From Sinorhizobium shofinae (GTDB lineage Bacteria > Pseudomonadota > Alphaproteobacteria > Rhizobiales > Rhizobiaceae), in contig MBFK01000150.1 of the NCBI GenBank assembly GCA_001704765.1, positions 70,969 through 134,968 of the forward strand: 64,000 bases of DNA. The letters are read 5' to 3'. The position numbers and the translations under genes are program-made. Shown one piece after another: positions 19,171-28,693 of the stretch; positions within the stretch are counted from its first letter, which is position 1; each line of letters opens with the position of its first letter. The notes beneath the pieces were generated by a model. It was given only the letters and a program-made list of their open reading frames with translations, was not told the DNA's origin and searched no databases.

Positions 19171-19784
19171 CATGGCCCGTTGCGAAAGGTGAGACGCGCG
19201 AGAACGATCCGTGACAGGGCGGTGTAAAGGCAGAGGGCGGCGAAGATCACCGCCAGCACCGGGAACCAGGCTGGAAAGAAGCAGGCGGCCAGAAAGAAGG
19301 CGATCGTCTCGGTCGCCTCCGCAAGGCCGGTCGTGAAATAGATCGACTTTGCACCCCGGATCTCGGTCGATAGCGCCCGCTTCTCGGCCATGACCGCGAA
19401 GGCGAGGAAGCTCGAGCCATTGACATAGAAGGCAAAGAGCAAGAGCCCTCCGGCAAGGCCGTTGGTCGCCGGATCGGCGACGATGAAGGCGAGCGGGATC
19501 GCACCATAGAAGACAAAGTCGAGGACGATGTCGAGAAAGCCGCCGAAATCGGTCTTGCCGCTTGCGCGCGCCACCGCCCCATCGAGGCCGTCGCAGAGTC
19601 GGCTCAAGACAATGAGAACGGCACCCGCAAGATAAGAGTGCCAGGCGATAAGAACGGCCGCGGCAAGCCCCAGGCAAAGGCCGCAAATCGTGACGATGTC
19701 GGCACTTAGGCCCCGGTTGGCGAGCGCCACACCAAGCCGGTTCAGAATGGGATCCAGACGCTTGCGCACCGCGCCGTCAAGCAT
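19170..19784 (-). CDS. CDP-alcohol phosphatidyltransferase family protein
   Basis: 204 residues with several membrane helices and a complete catalytic motif, CDGLDGAVARASGKTDFGGFLDIVLD (DG..AR....G...D...D). It should join a phosphatidyl group from CDP-diacylglycerol to an alcohol, or the reverse phosphotransfer; the alcohol is unknown. It stands alone and is unlike the second family member at 38417-39082, whose motif is altered. Confidence 0.88.
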   Translation of the reverse strand: MLDGAVRKRLDPILNRLGVALANRGLSADIVTICGLCLGLAAAVLIAWHSYLAGAVLIVLSRLCDGLDGAVARASGKTDFGGFLDIVLDFVFYGAIPLAFIVADPATNGLAGGLLLFAFYVNGSSFLAFAVMAEKRALSTEIRGAKSIYFTTGLAEATETIAFFLAACFFPAWFPVLAVIFAALCLYTALSRIVLARLTFRNGP

Positions 19785-19886
19785 GCTCGCCTGCCTTGCG
19801 TGAAATTTGAAACGACTCGTATAATCTTGCCGTTATTCTTCACGAAACCTTATCGCTGTATGATACTCGAACAGATTTGAAACAGG

Positions 19887-20288
19887 ATGTCGAACATGTA
19901 CCGCGCACTGACTCGCGACATAGAAGTCACGGTGGAGCCGTACTATCTCGAAGAACAATCGGACCCGGATGATAGCCGCTATGTCTGGGGCTACCGGATC
20001 GTCATATCGAACCATTCCGAGATCGCGGTTCGGCTGATGACCCGCTATTGGCACATCACCGACGAGAACGGTCAGGTAGACGAGGTGAGCGGCCCCGGTG
20101 TCATCGGCGAGCAGCCGCTGCTCAACCCCGGCGACACCTACGAGTATTCCTCCGGCTGCCCGCTCGACACGCCATCGGGCGTCATGTTCGGCCACTACAG
20201 CATGGAAGCCGAAGGCGGGGAGACCTTCAATGTGGCCATCCCCGCCTTCTCGCTCGATTCTCCCGGACTGGTGCGGACGCTGAACTAA
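19887..20288 (+). CDS. apaG: ApaG family protein
   Basis: A 133-residue beta-rich ApaG protein, historically linked to cobalt/magnesium efflux but of unproven molecular function. Motifs: [75 protein letters not shown]. Length is typical. It converges on hslO with a 15-base gap. Confidence 0.95.
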   Translation: MSNMYRALTRDIEVTVEPYYLEEQSDPDDSRYVWGYRIVISNHSEIAVRLMTRYWHITDENGQVDEVSGPGVIGEQPLLNPGDTYEYSSGCPLDTPSGVMFGHYSMEAEGGETFNVAIPAFSLDSPGLVRTLN

Positions 20289-20303
20289 GGCGTCCGCCTC
20301 CTA

Positions 20304-21296
20304 TTGAGAGCGCACCTCGCTCGCCTCGAAGCGGTAGTTCGTAGAACAGAACTCGCAGGTGACCTTGATCAAGCCGTCTTCGATGCTGTGCTCGATGTCC
20401 TCGTCACTCAGTCCCTCCAGGACCTTGCGTATCTTGTCGCGCGAGCAGCTGCAGCGATCATAGACCGCCTGGGGCTGATAGACGCGAACGCCCCGCTCGT
20501 GGAACAGCCGATACAGCAGACGCTCCGTCCCGACCGTCGGGTCGGTCAGCTCGTCGGTATCGATGGTCTCCACCATTACCTTGGCTTCGGCCCAGAGATC
20601 GTCCTCCTCGAAGAGGAGACTAGCGTCGCCATCATCGCCATCGCCGCCGGGCAGATCCGGCTGGCGCATGCGCTCGGAAGCCTCGGGCAGGAACTGCGCC
20701 ACCATGCCGCCGGCGCGCCAGCGATGCCGCGGTTTGCCGTTTTCGTCCCGGTCGAGGAGTTCGGCGACGGCGAGGCGGACCTTGGTCGGTATCTGTTCCG
20801 ACTGGCGAAAATAGACCGCTGCGATCTCCTCCAGCGTCGCGCCGTCGAGCGCAACGATGCCCTGGTAGCGCTGGGTATGGGCGCCCTGGTCGATCGTGAA
20901 GGCAAGGATGCCGTTGCCCAGCAGTTCATGCGGCTGCGTGCGCCCGCCCTTCTCGGCGGCAGCAAGCGCCTCTTCGTCGTAGCGCGCATAGGCGCGAACC
21001 CGGTCCGGGGTGGAGAAATCGGCGACGACGAGATCGACCGGCCCATCACCCTGGGTCTGGACGATCAGCTTGCCCTCGAACTTGAGCGAGGTTCCGAGCA
21101 GAACCGTCAGCACGACCGTTTCGGCAACGAGCCGTGCCACCGGCAGCGGATAGCTGTGCCGCTCGAGGATCGCGTCGAGCATTGGACCGAGCTGCACGGC
21201 TCGCCCACGCACGTCGAGACCCTCGACCTGAAAGGGAACGACATGGTCGTCACCGGCAAAATCGAACTCGCCAAGTCCCGGTGCTGTCTCTGTCAT
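20304..21296 (-). CDS. hslO: Redox-regulated chaperone Hsp33
   Basis: 330 residues. The zinc/redox switch cysteines are all present: Cys282 and Cys284 (CSC) and Cys314 and Cys317 (CEFC), the pattern that releases zinc and activates holdase activity under oxidative stress. The N-terminal domain has GTSLKFEGKLIVQTQGDGPVDLVVADF. The ATG at 21296 has AAGGAGCAAACG upstream; the open frame to 21422 gives an unlikely Cys/Arg-rich extension. It lies downstream of argF on the same strand but 469 bases away, so it is probably separate. Confidence 0.94.
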
Positions 21297-21765
21297 CGTT
21301 TGCTCCTTGCATGGATCACGACGGTCGGGGCAACCCGAAATCGTCCTGATCGAACTTCCAAACTCGTTGCAGGCGGAGTAGCCGCATGTAGCCCGCATCT
21401 TACCACCAGGACCACGCGGCACGGAGCAGCGCTCAACCGCTGCTAGTCCAACTGCCGCTTGTCCTATTTGATCCTGCCGTGAACGGATTTGTCCAGCAGG
21501 CAGGGGCGGGGTCCGAGAACGCCTCTACAGCGCCGTACGTCCCTCCGGACGCACAAAGTTCGCTGCACTTCGAATCGCTGCATGTTTTATCCTTAATCGG
21601 CTACGATTTAAGGAACATGCAGTCGGGCGACGCCTCCGCCAAAGCGTGCGGTCACGAGACCGGCACGACGGCCGGAATTGCCCGCACGTCGCCTAGATTG
21701 TGTCACCGCCTGCCGAATTCAATAGCCAGCGCGCTTCCGTCCGTTCTCGCGAAGGTCCAAGCCCT
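21297..21765. other. Intergenic region between argF and hslO
   Basis: 469 bases without a credible gene. The left part should contain the hslO promoter. The right part holds the ~100-bp RIME-like repeat at 21524-21622. An open frame covering 21479-21955 is low-quality and runs antisense into argF. Confidence 0.55.
21524..21622 (+). repeat. RIME-like intergenic repeat, copy 1
   Basis: About 99 bases containing ACAGCGCCGTACGTCC...GGACGCACAAAG and CGCTGCACTTCGAATCG, then a long inverted repeat with ends CTGCATGTT and AACATGCAG and inner blocks ATCCTTAA and TTTAAGG. The same element, inverted, lies at 32964-33065. It matches my memory of the ~108-bp RIME1 family of Rhizobium/Sinorhizobium. Confidence 0.8.
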
Positions 21766-22683
21766 TCAGACGACGCCCAGGCACCAGGCGAGGATCGACT
21801 TCTGCGCATGCAGGCGGTTCTCAGCCTCGTCGAAGACGACGGACTGCGGGCCATCGATGACCTCGTCGGTGACTTCCTCGCCGCGATGCGCGGGCAGGCA
21901 ATGCATGAACAATGCCTCCGGGGACGCGCGCTTCATCAGCGCCTCGTTGACCTGATAGGGCTGAAAGACGTTGTGTCCGCGGGCGCGATGTTCCTGGTTC
22001 ATCGACACCCAGGTATCGGTGACGACGCAGTGGGCACCGGCAACCGCCTGTTCCGCCTCGTGGCAAAGCAGGATTTCGCCGCCATTGTTGCGGGCCCAGT
22101 TCAGGAACTTGTCCTGCGGCTCGGAGCCGAGTGGCACGGCCATGTTCATCCGGTAACCGAAGCGCGCCGACCCTTCGATCAACGAATGGAGCACGTTATT
22201 GCCATCGCCCGTCCAGGCGATCGTCTTGCCTTTGACCGGCCCGCGATGCTCCTCGAAGGTCATGATATCGGCCATGATCTGGCAGGGATGCGTGTCGTCG
22301 GTCAGGCCGTTGATCACCGGAACGGTCGCGTGTTCGGCCAATTCCAGCAGCCGGCGATGATCGGTCGTGCGGATCATGATGGCGTCGACATAGCGCGAAA
22401 GCACCTTGGCGGTGTCACCGATTGTCTCAGCGCGGCCGAGCTGCATTTCGGTCCCGGACAGGAACAGCGTCTCGCCGCCAAGCTGCCGCATCCCGACATC
22501 GAAGGAAACGCGGGTGCGGGTAGACGGCTTCTCGAAGATCATCGCCAGCATCTTGCCGGCAAGCGGCTTCTCGGCCGTTCCGGCCTTGGTCGCCGTCTTT
22601 CGCACGCGTGCATCGTCGATGATCGTGCGCAGGTCGGCGGTTGTCATAGCCGAGAGATCGAGAAAATGTCTGGTGGCAGTCAT
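21766..22683 (-). CDS. argF: Ornithine carbamoyltransferase
   Basis: 305 residues; makes citrulline from ornithine and carbamoyl phosphate in arginine synthesis. The carbamoyl-phosphate motif is [12 protein letters not shown] and the catalytic Cys lies in [22 protein letters not shown] and DGNNVLHSL are also present. The ATG at 22683 gives normal length; the frame extends to 22740. It follows argD by 69 bases on the same strand and is probably co-transcribed with it. Confidence 0.95.
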   Translation of the reverse strand: MTATRHFLDLSAMTTADLRTIIDDARVRKTATKAGTAEKPLAGKMLAMIFEKPSTRTRVSFDVGMRQLGGETLFLSGTEMQLGRAETIGDTAKVLSRYVDAIMIRTTDHRRLLELAEHATVPVINGLTDDTHPCQIMADIMTFEEHRGPVKGKTIAWTGDGNNVLHSLIEGSARFGYRMNMAVPLGSEPQDKFLNWARNNGGEILLCHEAEQAVAGAHCVVTDTWVSMNQEHRARGHNVFQPYQVNEALMKRASPEALFMHCLPAHRGEEVTDEVIDGPQSVVFDEAENRLHAQKSILAWCLGVV

Positions 22684-22752
22684 GATGCTGTATTTCCTGT
22701 CATAAACCGGTAATCGACCATGCTTTCGGGCCGCTTTCAACCCGTCGCGATC

Positions 22753-23952
22753 TCAAGCCGCGGCCGTGCCGCTATTAGCCCGGATCGTTTCGGCAGCGCG
22801 TTCGAGTCGGGCCAGACCCTCTCGTGCCTCGGCGGCAGTGGTGATCAACGGGGGCAACAGCCGCAACACGTTTTCGCCGGCCGGCACGGCGAGCAGCTTC
22901 TCGGCCCGGATCGCCTTCAGCACGTCGGCCGACGCCGCCTTTGCCTTGATACCGAGCATCAGCCCGTCGCCGCGGATCTCCTCGATCACATCGGGGAAGC
23001 GGTCCTTGAGCGAGGCAAGCCCCTGGCGGAAGACCAGCGCCACGTCGCGGACATTTTGCAGAAAGCCTTCAGCGAGGACGACGTCGAGCACCGCATTGCC
23101 AACCGCCATCGCCAGCGGATTGCCGCCATAGGTCGAGCCATGCGTACCAGCCACCATCCCGGCGGCCGCCGCCTCCGTCGCCAGGCAGGCGCCGAGCGGG
23201 AAGCCGCCGCCGATGCCCTTGGCAACGGCCATGATGTCCGGCTTGATGCCGGACCATTCATGGGCGAAGAGCTTGCCCGTGCGGCCGACGCCGCACTGGA
23301 CCTCATCGAGGATCAGGAGCAGGCCGTATTCGTCGCACAGCCCGCGCAGTTCCTGCAAGAACTCCTTGGATGCCAGGCGAATGCCGCCCTCGCCCTGGAT
23401 CGGTTCGATCAGGATCGCGGCGGTCTCGTCGTTGATCGCGTTCTTGACGGCGGCTATGTCGCCAAACGGCACTTGGTAGAAGCCCGGAGCCTTCGGCCCG
23501 AAACCCTCGATATACTTCTGCTGGCCGCCGGCGGCGATCGTGGCGATGGTGCGGCCGTGGAAGGCACCTTCGAAGGTGATGATGTGGAAGCGCTCCGGAT
23601 GCCCCTTGGCGAAATGATAGCGGCGCGCCGTCTTGATCGCGCATTCGAGCGCTTCGGCACCGGAATTGGTGAAGAACACCCGATCGGCGAAGGTCACGGC
23701 CGTCAGCCGTCGCGCCAGGCTCTCCTGGCCAGGAACTTCGTAGAGATTGGAAACATGCCAGAGCTTCTCGGCCTGCGCCTTCAGCGCCTCGATGAGATGG
23801 GGATGGGCATGGCCGAGCGAATTGACCGCGACGCCGGCGGCAAAATCGAGATAGCGCGTGCCGTCTTCCGCAATCAGCCAGACGCCCTCGCCTCGCTCGA
23901 AACGCAACGGCGCACGCAAATAGGTGTCGTAGAGCGGCGTTGTTGCGGCCAT
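22753..23952 (-). CDS. argD: Acetylornithine aminotransferase
   Basis: 399 residues; class-III PLP aminotransferase of arginine synthesis (possibly also succinyldiaminopimelate in lysine synthesis). Motifs: [60 protein letters not shown] with PLP-binding Lys245, and [13 protein letters not shown]. Length is normal. It is divergent from gcrA across a 415-base region and is followed by argF. Confidence 0.95.
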   Translation of the reverse strand: MAATTPLYDTYLRAPLRFERGEGVWLIAEDGTRYLDFAAGVAVNSLGHAHPHLIEALKAQAEKLWHVSNLYEVPGQESLARRLTAVTFADRVFFTNSGAEALECAIKTARRYHFAKGHPERFHIITFEGAFHGRTIATIAAGGQQKYIEGFGPKAPGFYQVPFGDIAAVKNAINDETAAILIEPIQGEGGIRLASKEFLQELRGLCDEYGLLLILDEVQCGVGRTGKLFAHEWSGIKPDIMAVAKGIGGGFPLGACLATEAAAAGMVAGTHGSTYGGNPLAMAVGNAVLDVVLAEGFLQNVRDVALVFRQGLASLKDRFPDVIEEIRGDGLMLGIKAKAASADVLKAIRAEKLLAVPAGENVLRLLPPLITTAAEAREGLARLERAAETIRANSGTAAA

Positions 23953-24102
23953 GGTCAGCGTCTCCTTCGTCCGTCGGCATCGCTATCGGGCATATCAGCC
24001 CGATAAAAATCAAAAATGCCGCCTTTCGGCGGCGCAGGCACTATTCCCATTTCGCGGCGCGATGTCAACAAAACCAAGGCTTGCGGCCGCTCCACCGACA
24101 CA

Positions 24103-24333
24103 GATTCCGCAATGCGAAAAAATCGCGCCGCGGGGCTTGCAAAAATGCAACTATCCGACAGCAAGTTGGGGAAAACTGCGAAATCGATTCGGCGCGATTC
24201 CGGCGACTCTTGCCACGGAGTCACCCTGCCGGTAGGTTAATATTCAATTACTAGACGCATGCGGCGGACCTAGTCACCAAAATAGTTATCGCGTTGCAAC
24301 TCCGGGGCTTTTCCGGAGAACGGTGATGGATTC
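24103..24333 (+). promoter_or_regulatory. gcrA: gcrA promoter region with six GANTC sites
   Basis: GANTC (CcrM methylation) sequences stand at 24103, 24186, 24196, 24205, 24218 and 24329. Four of them fall within 37 bases. At 24237-24251 TTAA-N7-TTAC resembles a CtrA box (TTAA-N7-TTAA) with one mismatch. Chance would give about one GANTC in this length. This fits cell-cycle control of gcrA by DNA methylation and CtrA, as known for alphaproteobacteria. Confidence 0.6.
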
Positions 24334-24367
24334 TGCCATCCCAACGCCGAGAACGGGGAGTGCAGAG

Positions 24368-24886
24368 ATGAACTGGACTGACGAGCGAGTTGAAAAGCTG
24401 AAGAAGCTTTGGTCGGAAGGCCTGAGCGCGAGCCAAATCGCGGCGCAGCTGGGAGGCGTCAGTCGTAACGCAGTCATCGGCAAGGTTCACCGGTTGAGCC
24501 TGCCGGGCCGCGCCAAGGCCGGCGGAACGACCGCAACGGCTCGCCCCAAGCGGACGACATCGGCGCCCCGCGCCCCGAATTACGCCGCGCGCGCCGTTAC
24601 CCGGACCGTCACCCGCACTGCCGGCGCGACTGTGCTCAAGGAAGAGGTCACTGTCGACCTGGCGGCAGAGCGGGTTCTCGCGCTCGATACGAACATCGTC
24701 GTACCAATGTCGCGCCGCCTGGAGCTTACCCAGCTGACCGAGCGGACCTGCAAGTGGCCGATCGGCGACCCGCTCAAGGAAGAATTCCACTTCTGCGGCA
24801 ACGATTCACCGGAATCCTCGCCTTATTGCAGCTATCACGCGCGGCTCGCCTACCAACCCTCGGCCGAGCGCCGGCGCACTCGCTGA
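24368..24886 (+). CDS. gcrA: Cell-cycle regulator GcrA
   Basis: 172 residues. The N-terminal helix-turn-helix (MNWTDERVEKLKKLWSEG, SASQIAAQLGGVSRNAVIGK) that recognises methylated GANTC promoters is followed by a basic Ala/Arg/Thr linker. The C-terminal part, RTCKWPIGDPLKEEFHFCG...YCSYH, contacts sigma-70 in known GcrA proteins. The ATG at 24368 has GGGGAGTGCAGAG upstream; the frame runs open from 24323. With CcrM it drives S-phase genes. It is a single-gene unit closed by a strong terminator. Confidence 0.95.
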   Translation: MNWTDERVEKLKKLWSEGLSASQIAAQLGGVSRNAVIGKVHRLSLPGRAKAGGTTATARPKRTTSAPRAPNYAARAVTRTVTRTAGATVLKEEVTVDLAAERVLALDTNIVVPMSRRLELTQLTERTCKWPIGDPLKEEFHFCGNDSPESSPYCSYHARLAYQPSAERRRTR

Positions 24887-24910
24887 CGGTCTAAGACCAA
24901 CAGAACGCAC

Positions 24911-24943
24911 GAAGGGTCCCCAAAAGGGGCCCTTCTTTTTTGA
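24911..24943 (+). terminator. gcrA: Intrinsic terminator of gcrA
   Basis: Stem AAGGG-T-CCCC / GGGGCCCTT with AAAA loop, followed by CTTTTTT, 25 bases after the stop codon. A further small hairpin (GCGCAC/GTGCGC) lies at about 24959-24974, before the end of phoB on the other strand. Confidence 0.92.
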
Positions 24944-24994
24944 AAGACGACAGGATGGCGCACGCGGTGTGCGCTGGAGCCCCGAGCGAAAGCC

Positions 24995-25678
24995 TCAGCT
25001 TTCCAGCGAATAGCCGGCACCGCGCACCGTCCTGATCACGTCGGGCATATTGGAGAAATTCAGGGCCTTGCGCAGGCGGCCGACATGGACGTCCACCGTA
25101 CGCTCATCGACGTAGATGTCGTGCCCCCAGACGCCGTCGAGCAGCTGCGAACGAGAGAAGACACGGCCCGGCGAGGACATCAGGAACTCCAGGAGCCGGA
25201 ACTCCGTCGGACCGAGCCGCACTTCGCGGCTGCGACGGTGCACGCGATGGGTCTCACGGTCGAGCTCGATATCGCCGCAGCGCAGCACCGTCGACAGCAC
25301 TTCCGGCTTCGCACGCCGCAACATCGCTTTTACCCGGGCCATCAGCTCCGGCGTCGAGAACGGCTTGACCACATAGTCGTCGGCACCGGTCGCCAGCCCG
25401 CGCACCCGCTCGCTTTCCTCGCCGCGCGCCGTCAGCATGATGATCGGCAGCCGCTCCGTCTCCGGCCGCTGCCGGAGCCGGCGGCAAAGCTCGATGCCGG
25501 AGACTCCGGGCAGCATCCAATCGAGGATCAGGAGGTCGGGCAGGCGTTCCTGCAGGCGGATCTCCGCCTCGTCACCACGAAGGATCGTATCGACCTCGAA
25601 GCCCTCGGCCTCGAGATTGTAGCGCAGGAGCACGCTCAGGGCTTCCTCGTCCTCGACAACTGCTATCTTCGGCAACAT
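24995..25678 (-). CDS. phoB: Phosphate response regulator PhoB
   Basis: 227 residues, OmpR/PhoB class. The receiver domain has the acidic pair in VVEDEE, phospho-acceptor Asp53 (LILDWMLPG), Thr in MLTARGEE and Lys in VVKPFS. The C-terminal winged helix has GPTEFRLLEFLMSSPGRVFSRSQLLDGVWG and VDVHVGRLRKAL. It activates PHO-box promoters when phosphate is scarce. It is the last gene of the phoR-pstSCAB-phoU-phoB block. Confidence 0.96.
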   Translation of the reverse strand: MLPKIAVVEDEEALSVLLRYNLEAEGFEVDTILRGDEAEIRLQERLPDLLILDWMLPGVSGIELCRRLRQRPETERLPIIMLTARGEESERVRGLATGADDYVVKPFSTPELMARVKAMLRRAKPEVLSTVLRCGDIELDRETHRVHRRSREVRLGPTEFRLLEFLMSSPGRVFSRSQLLDGVWGHDIYVDERTVDVHVGRLRKALNFSNMPDVIRTVRGAGYSLES

Positions 25679-25726
25679 TCAGCTAAGACTCCTTGCCTAG
25701 ATTCATAGGTTAGGGGCACCCGAGTC

Positions 25727-26440
25727 TCAGTCGGTGACGGACCCCAGCGTCGACGTCGTGTCGTCCTTCGGTCTTTCGCCCTGCGGTTGGGCGCCGGTCG
25801 CCATATAGTAGATCGTCTCGGCGATGTTGGTCGCATGGTCGCCGATCCGCTCGATGTTCTTGGCGCAGAAGAGAAGATGCGTGCAGGGCGTGATGTTGCG
25901 CGGATCTTCCATCATGTAGGTCAAAAGCTCGCGGAACAGCGACGTGTAGATCGCATCGATCTCCTCGTCGCGCTCGCGGATGCTGTTCGCCTTTTCCGGC
26001 GAGCGCGAGGCGTAGACGTCGAGGACTTCCTTGAGCTGCACCAGGGCGAGCTCGGCCAGATGCTCGAGGCCGCGCGCCAGCTTGCGTGGGATGCCGGAGC
26101 CGGCAACCGCGATGACGCGCTTGGCGGTGTTCTTGCCGAGGTCGCCGACGCGCTCCAGATCGGCTGCAATCCGGATCGACCCCATGATCTCGCGGAGATC
26201 CGAGGCCATGGGCTGGCGCTTGGCGATGGTGACGATCGCCTTTTCACCGATCTGGCGCTCGGCGTCGTCAAGGATCGCGTCATCCGAAATGACCTTCTGG
26301 GCAAGCGCCAGGTCGGAGTTCACGAGAGCCCGGACGGAGTCCGCCACCATCTGCTCGGCGAGCCCTCCCATCTCGGAAATCCGGCGCGTGAGATATTTTA
26401 GCTCTTCGTCGAAGGCGGACGTGATGTGTGCGTGAGTCAT
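25727..26440 (-). CDS. phoU: Phosphate signalling protein PhoU
   Basis: 237 residues, two repeated three-helix PhoU units. Signature stretches are DLREIMGSIRIAADLERVGDLGKNTAKR and ITPCTHLLFCAKNIERIGDHATNIAE, each with the E(R)xGD metal-binding pattern. It links the Pst transporter to PhoR and holds the Pho response off when phosphate is plentiful. It sits between pstB and phoB. Confidence 0.96.
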   Translation of the reverse strand: MTHAHITSAFDEELKYLTRRISEMGGLAEQMVADSVRALVNSDLALAQKVISDDAILDDAERQIGEKAIVTIAKRQPMASDLREIMGSIRIAADLERVGDLGKNTAKRVIAVAGSGIPRKLARGLEHLAELALVQLKEVLDVYASRSPEKANSIRERDEEIDAIYTSLFRELLTYMMEDPRNITPCTHLLFCAKNIERIGDHATNIAETIYYMATGAQPQGERPKDDTTSTLGSVTD

Positions 26441-26493
26441 ATTCGTTTCCTCGGGCGCGCTGTTCTGAATGGACCCTCAGTCGATTCCAATAG

Positions 26494-26542
26494 GCAGGAG
26501 CGGGACGCAGGCGGAAAAAGCCTCGATCCCCGCATCACGCCC
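26494..26542. repeat. Diverged palindromic intergenic element
   Basis: The sequence between phoU and pstB begins AGGAGCGGGACGCAGGCGG and ends CATCACGCCCT, resembling the 50-bp elements at 33999, 50097 and 52788 but more degenerate. It touches the pstB stop codon. Confidence 0.4.
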
Positions 26543-27357
26543 TAGCCGAAGCGGCCCATAATGTAATCCTGGGTGCGCTGGTCATCCGGATTGGTGAACA
26601 TCTTGTCGGTATCGTTCTCCTCGACGAGATTGCCGAGGTGGAACATGGCGGTGCGCTGCGAGACGCGGGCCGCCTGCTGCATCGAATGGGTCACGATGAC
26701 GATGGTGAAATTTGCGCGCAGCTCGTGAATGAGCTCTTCGACCTTGGCCGTGGCGATCGGGTCGAGCGCCGAGCAGGGCTCGTCCATGAGGATCACTTCC
26801 GGGCTGACGGCGACGGCACGGGCGATGCAGAGGCGCTGCTGCTGGCCGCCGGAAAGGCCCGTTCCCGGCTCCTGGAGGCGGTCCTTCACTTCGTTCCACA
26901 GACCCGCCTTCTGCAGGCTCGTTTCGACGATCTCGTCGAAATCGGCCTTCGTGCGGGCGAGGCCATGGATGCGCGGCCCATAAGAAACGTTCTCGTAGAT
27001 CGACTTCGGGAACGGATTAGGCTTCTGGAACACCATGCCGACACGGGCACGCAGTTCCACCACGTCGATGCTCGGATCGTAGATGTCGTCCTCGTCGAGA
27101 GTGATCCGACCGGTGACGCGGCAATTCTCGATCGTGTCGTTCATCCGGTTAAGCGTGCGCAGGAAGGTCGACTTGCCGCAGCCGGAGGGACCGATCAGCG
27201 CCGTCACGGTATTCTCGCGGATATTCAGGTTGACGTCGAAGAGCGCGCGCTTCTCACCGTAATAGACCGACACATCCTTGCCGATCATCTTTAAGGGCAC
27301 CGTGTTCATTTTCTGGTCCAGAGCCTTTTCGACTGCAGCTTCCGACATGATGTTCAT
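26542..27357 (-). CDS. pstB: Phosphate ABC transporter ATPase PstB
   Basis: 271 residues; ATP-hydrolysing subunit of the high-affinity phosphate importer. Walker A is GPSGCGKST, the signature [14 protein letters not shown] and Walker [14 protein letters not shown]. The ATG at 27357 lies 13 bases beyond the pstA stop; an ATG at 27387 would overlap pstA and has no better ribosome site. Length from the chosen start is normal. Confidence 0.96.
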   Translation of the reverse strand: MNIMSEAAVEKALDQKMNTVPLKMIGKDVSVYYGEKRALFDVNLNIRENTVTALIGPSGCGKSTFLRTLNRMNDTIENCRVTGRITLDEDDIYDPSIDVVELRARVGMVFQKPNPFPKSIYENVSYGPRIHGLARTKADFDEIVETSLQKAGLWNEVKDRLQEPGTGLSGGQQQRLCIARAVAVSPEVILMDEPCSALDPIATAKVEELIHELRANFTIVIVTHSMQQAARVSQRTAMFHLGNLVEENDTDKMFTNPDDQRTQDYIMGRFG

Positions 27358-27370
27358 AGTTTTTACCCCA

Positions 27371-28693
27371 CTACCAGCGACGCTCAAAGCGACGCCGCAA
27401 CAGAATTGCGCCGAGGTTCATGATGACGAGGAAGATCAGAAGAATGATGATCGCCCCCGAGGTCCGCTCAACGAAGGCGCGCTCCGCCTCGTTCGCCCAC
27501 ATGTAGATCTGCACGGGGAGCGCCGTGGACGGCTCGAGCGGCGAGCCTGGGTAATCGACGACGAAGGCGACCATGCCGATCAACAGCAGCGGTGCGGTTT
27601 CGCCGAGGGCGTGCGCCAGGCCGATGATCGTGCCGGTGAGGATGCCGGGCATGGCAAGCGGCAGCACATGGTGGAAGATCGTCTGCATCTTCGATGCGCC
27701 GAGGCCGAGCGCTGCGGAGCGGATGGACGGCGGCACGGCCTTCAGCGAAGCGCGCGTCGCGATGATGATCGTCGGCAGCGTCATCAGCGTCAGCACGAAA
27801 CCGCCGACGAGTGCGGCCGAGCGCGGCATGCCGGCGAAGTTCACGAAAACGGCAAGGCCGAGAAGACCGTAGACGATCGACGGCACGGCGGCGAGATTGT
27901 TGATGTTGACCTCGATCAGGTCAGTCAGGCGGTTCTTCGGCGCGAATTCCTCGAGATAGATCGAGGCGGCGACACCGATCGGCAGCGACAGGACCAGAAC
28001 GATCAGCATCATATAGGCGGATCCGACGAGCGCCACACCGACGCCGGCGGCTTCCGGACGGCTCGAGGCGCCGAAGCTGAAGATGCCCGTGTTGAAGCTC
28101 TTCTTCAGCACGCCGGCTTCAGCCAGCTCATTCATCCAGGCGACCTGCTGGTCCTTGACCTTGCGTTTCGATTCTTCAACCGACAGGTCGATCTGGCGCT
28201 TGAATGCCGAATCGATGTTCGCGTCGGCGAGCAGCGTCACCGGGATCGTCTTGCCGATGACCGAAGGATCGGCAACGACGATGTCGCGCAATTGCGTGCG
28301 GACGCTGTCGGAGATCATGTCGTTCGCCTGCTTGACCAGCGGCCGCTTCTTCGGGTCGATGCCAAGCTGCTTGACCAGGGCGTCGCGAGCGAGGACCGGA
28401 TAATTGGCGGTCAACAGCCGCTTCGGATCGGTCGCCCGCTCGTTCTTCGGGTCGATCACTTTCTCCGAAAACTCGATCGGCAGCGTTATCGTCGTTTGCT
28501 GGAAGGCGGTGTAGCCTTTCGAAACGACGCTCCAGAGAAGGACCGCAAGGAAGAACAGGCCGATGACGATGGCGCTGATGCCATAGGCGCGGAACCGGCG
28601 CTCCGCGGCGTAACGGCGCTTGATGCCGATGTCGCGGCGGCTTTCGGCAGGACGGGTAGAGACTCTTACCGTGGGAGAAGCAACGTCGGTCAT
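27371..28693 (-). CDS. pstA: Phosphate ABC transporter permease PstA
   Basis: 440 residues, far longer than E. coli PstA (~300). The extra N-terminal third resembles the DUF3333 extension of alphaproteobacterial PstA, with a membrane segment ([19 protein letters not shown]) and a long periplasmic domain. The permease core has [41 protein letters not shown] and [38 protein letters not shown]. It overlaps pstC by four bases (ATGA), implying translational coupling. Confidence 0.95.
   Translation of the reverse strand: MTDVASPTVRVSTRPAESRRDIGIKRRYAAERRFRAYGISAIVIGLFFLAVLLWSVVSKGYTAFQQTTITLPIEFSEKVIDPKNERATDPKRLLTANYPVLARDALVKQLGIDPKKRPLVKQANDMISDSVRTQLRDIVVADPSVIGKTIPVTLLADANIDSAFKRQIDLSVEESKRKVKDQQVAWMNELAEAGVLKKSFNTGIFSFGASSRPEAAGVGVALVGSAYMMLIVLVLSLPIGVAASIYLEEFAPKNRLTDLIEVNINNLAAVPSIVYGLLGLAVFVNFAGMPRSAALVGGFVLTLMTLPTIIIATRASLKAVPPSIRSAALGLGASKMQTIFHHVLPLAMPGILTGTIIGLAHALGETAPLLLIGMVAFVVDYPGSPLEPSTALPVQIYMWANEAERAFVERTSGAIIILLIFLVIMNLGAILLRRRFERRW

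Noticed and set aside
17884..19686. 600-codon antisense frame across metZ and into the CDP-alcohol transferase
   Set aside because: metZ and the transferase both have intact motifs in their own frames; the reading crosses a terminator.
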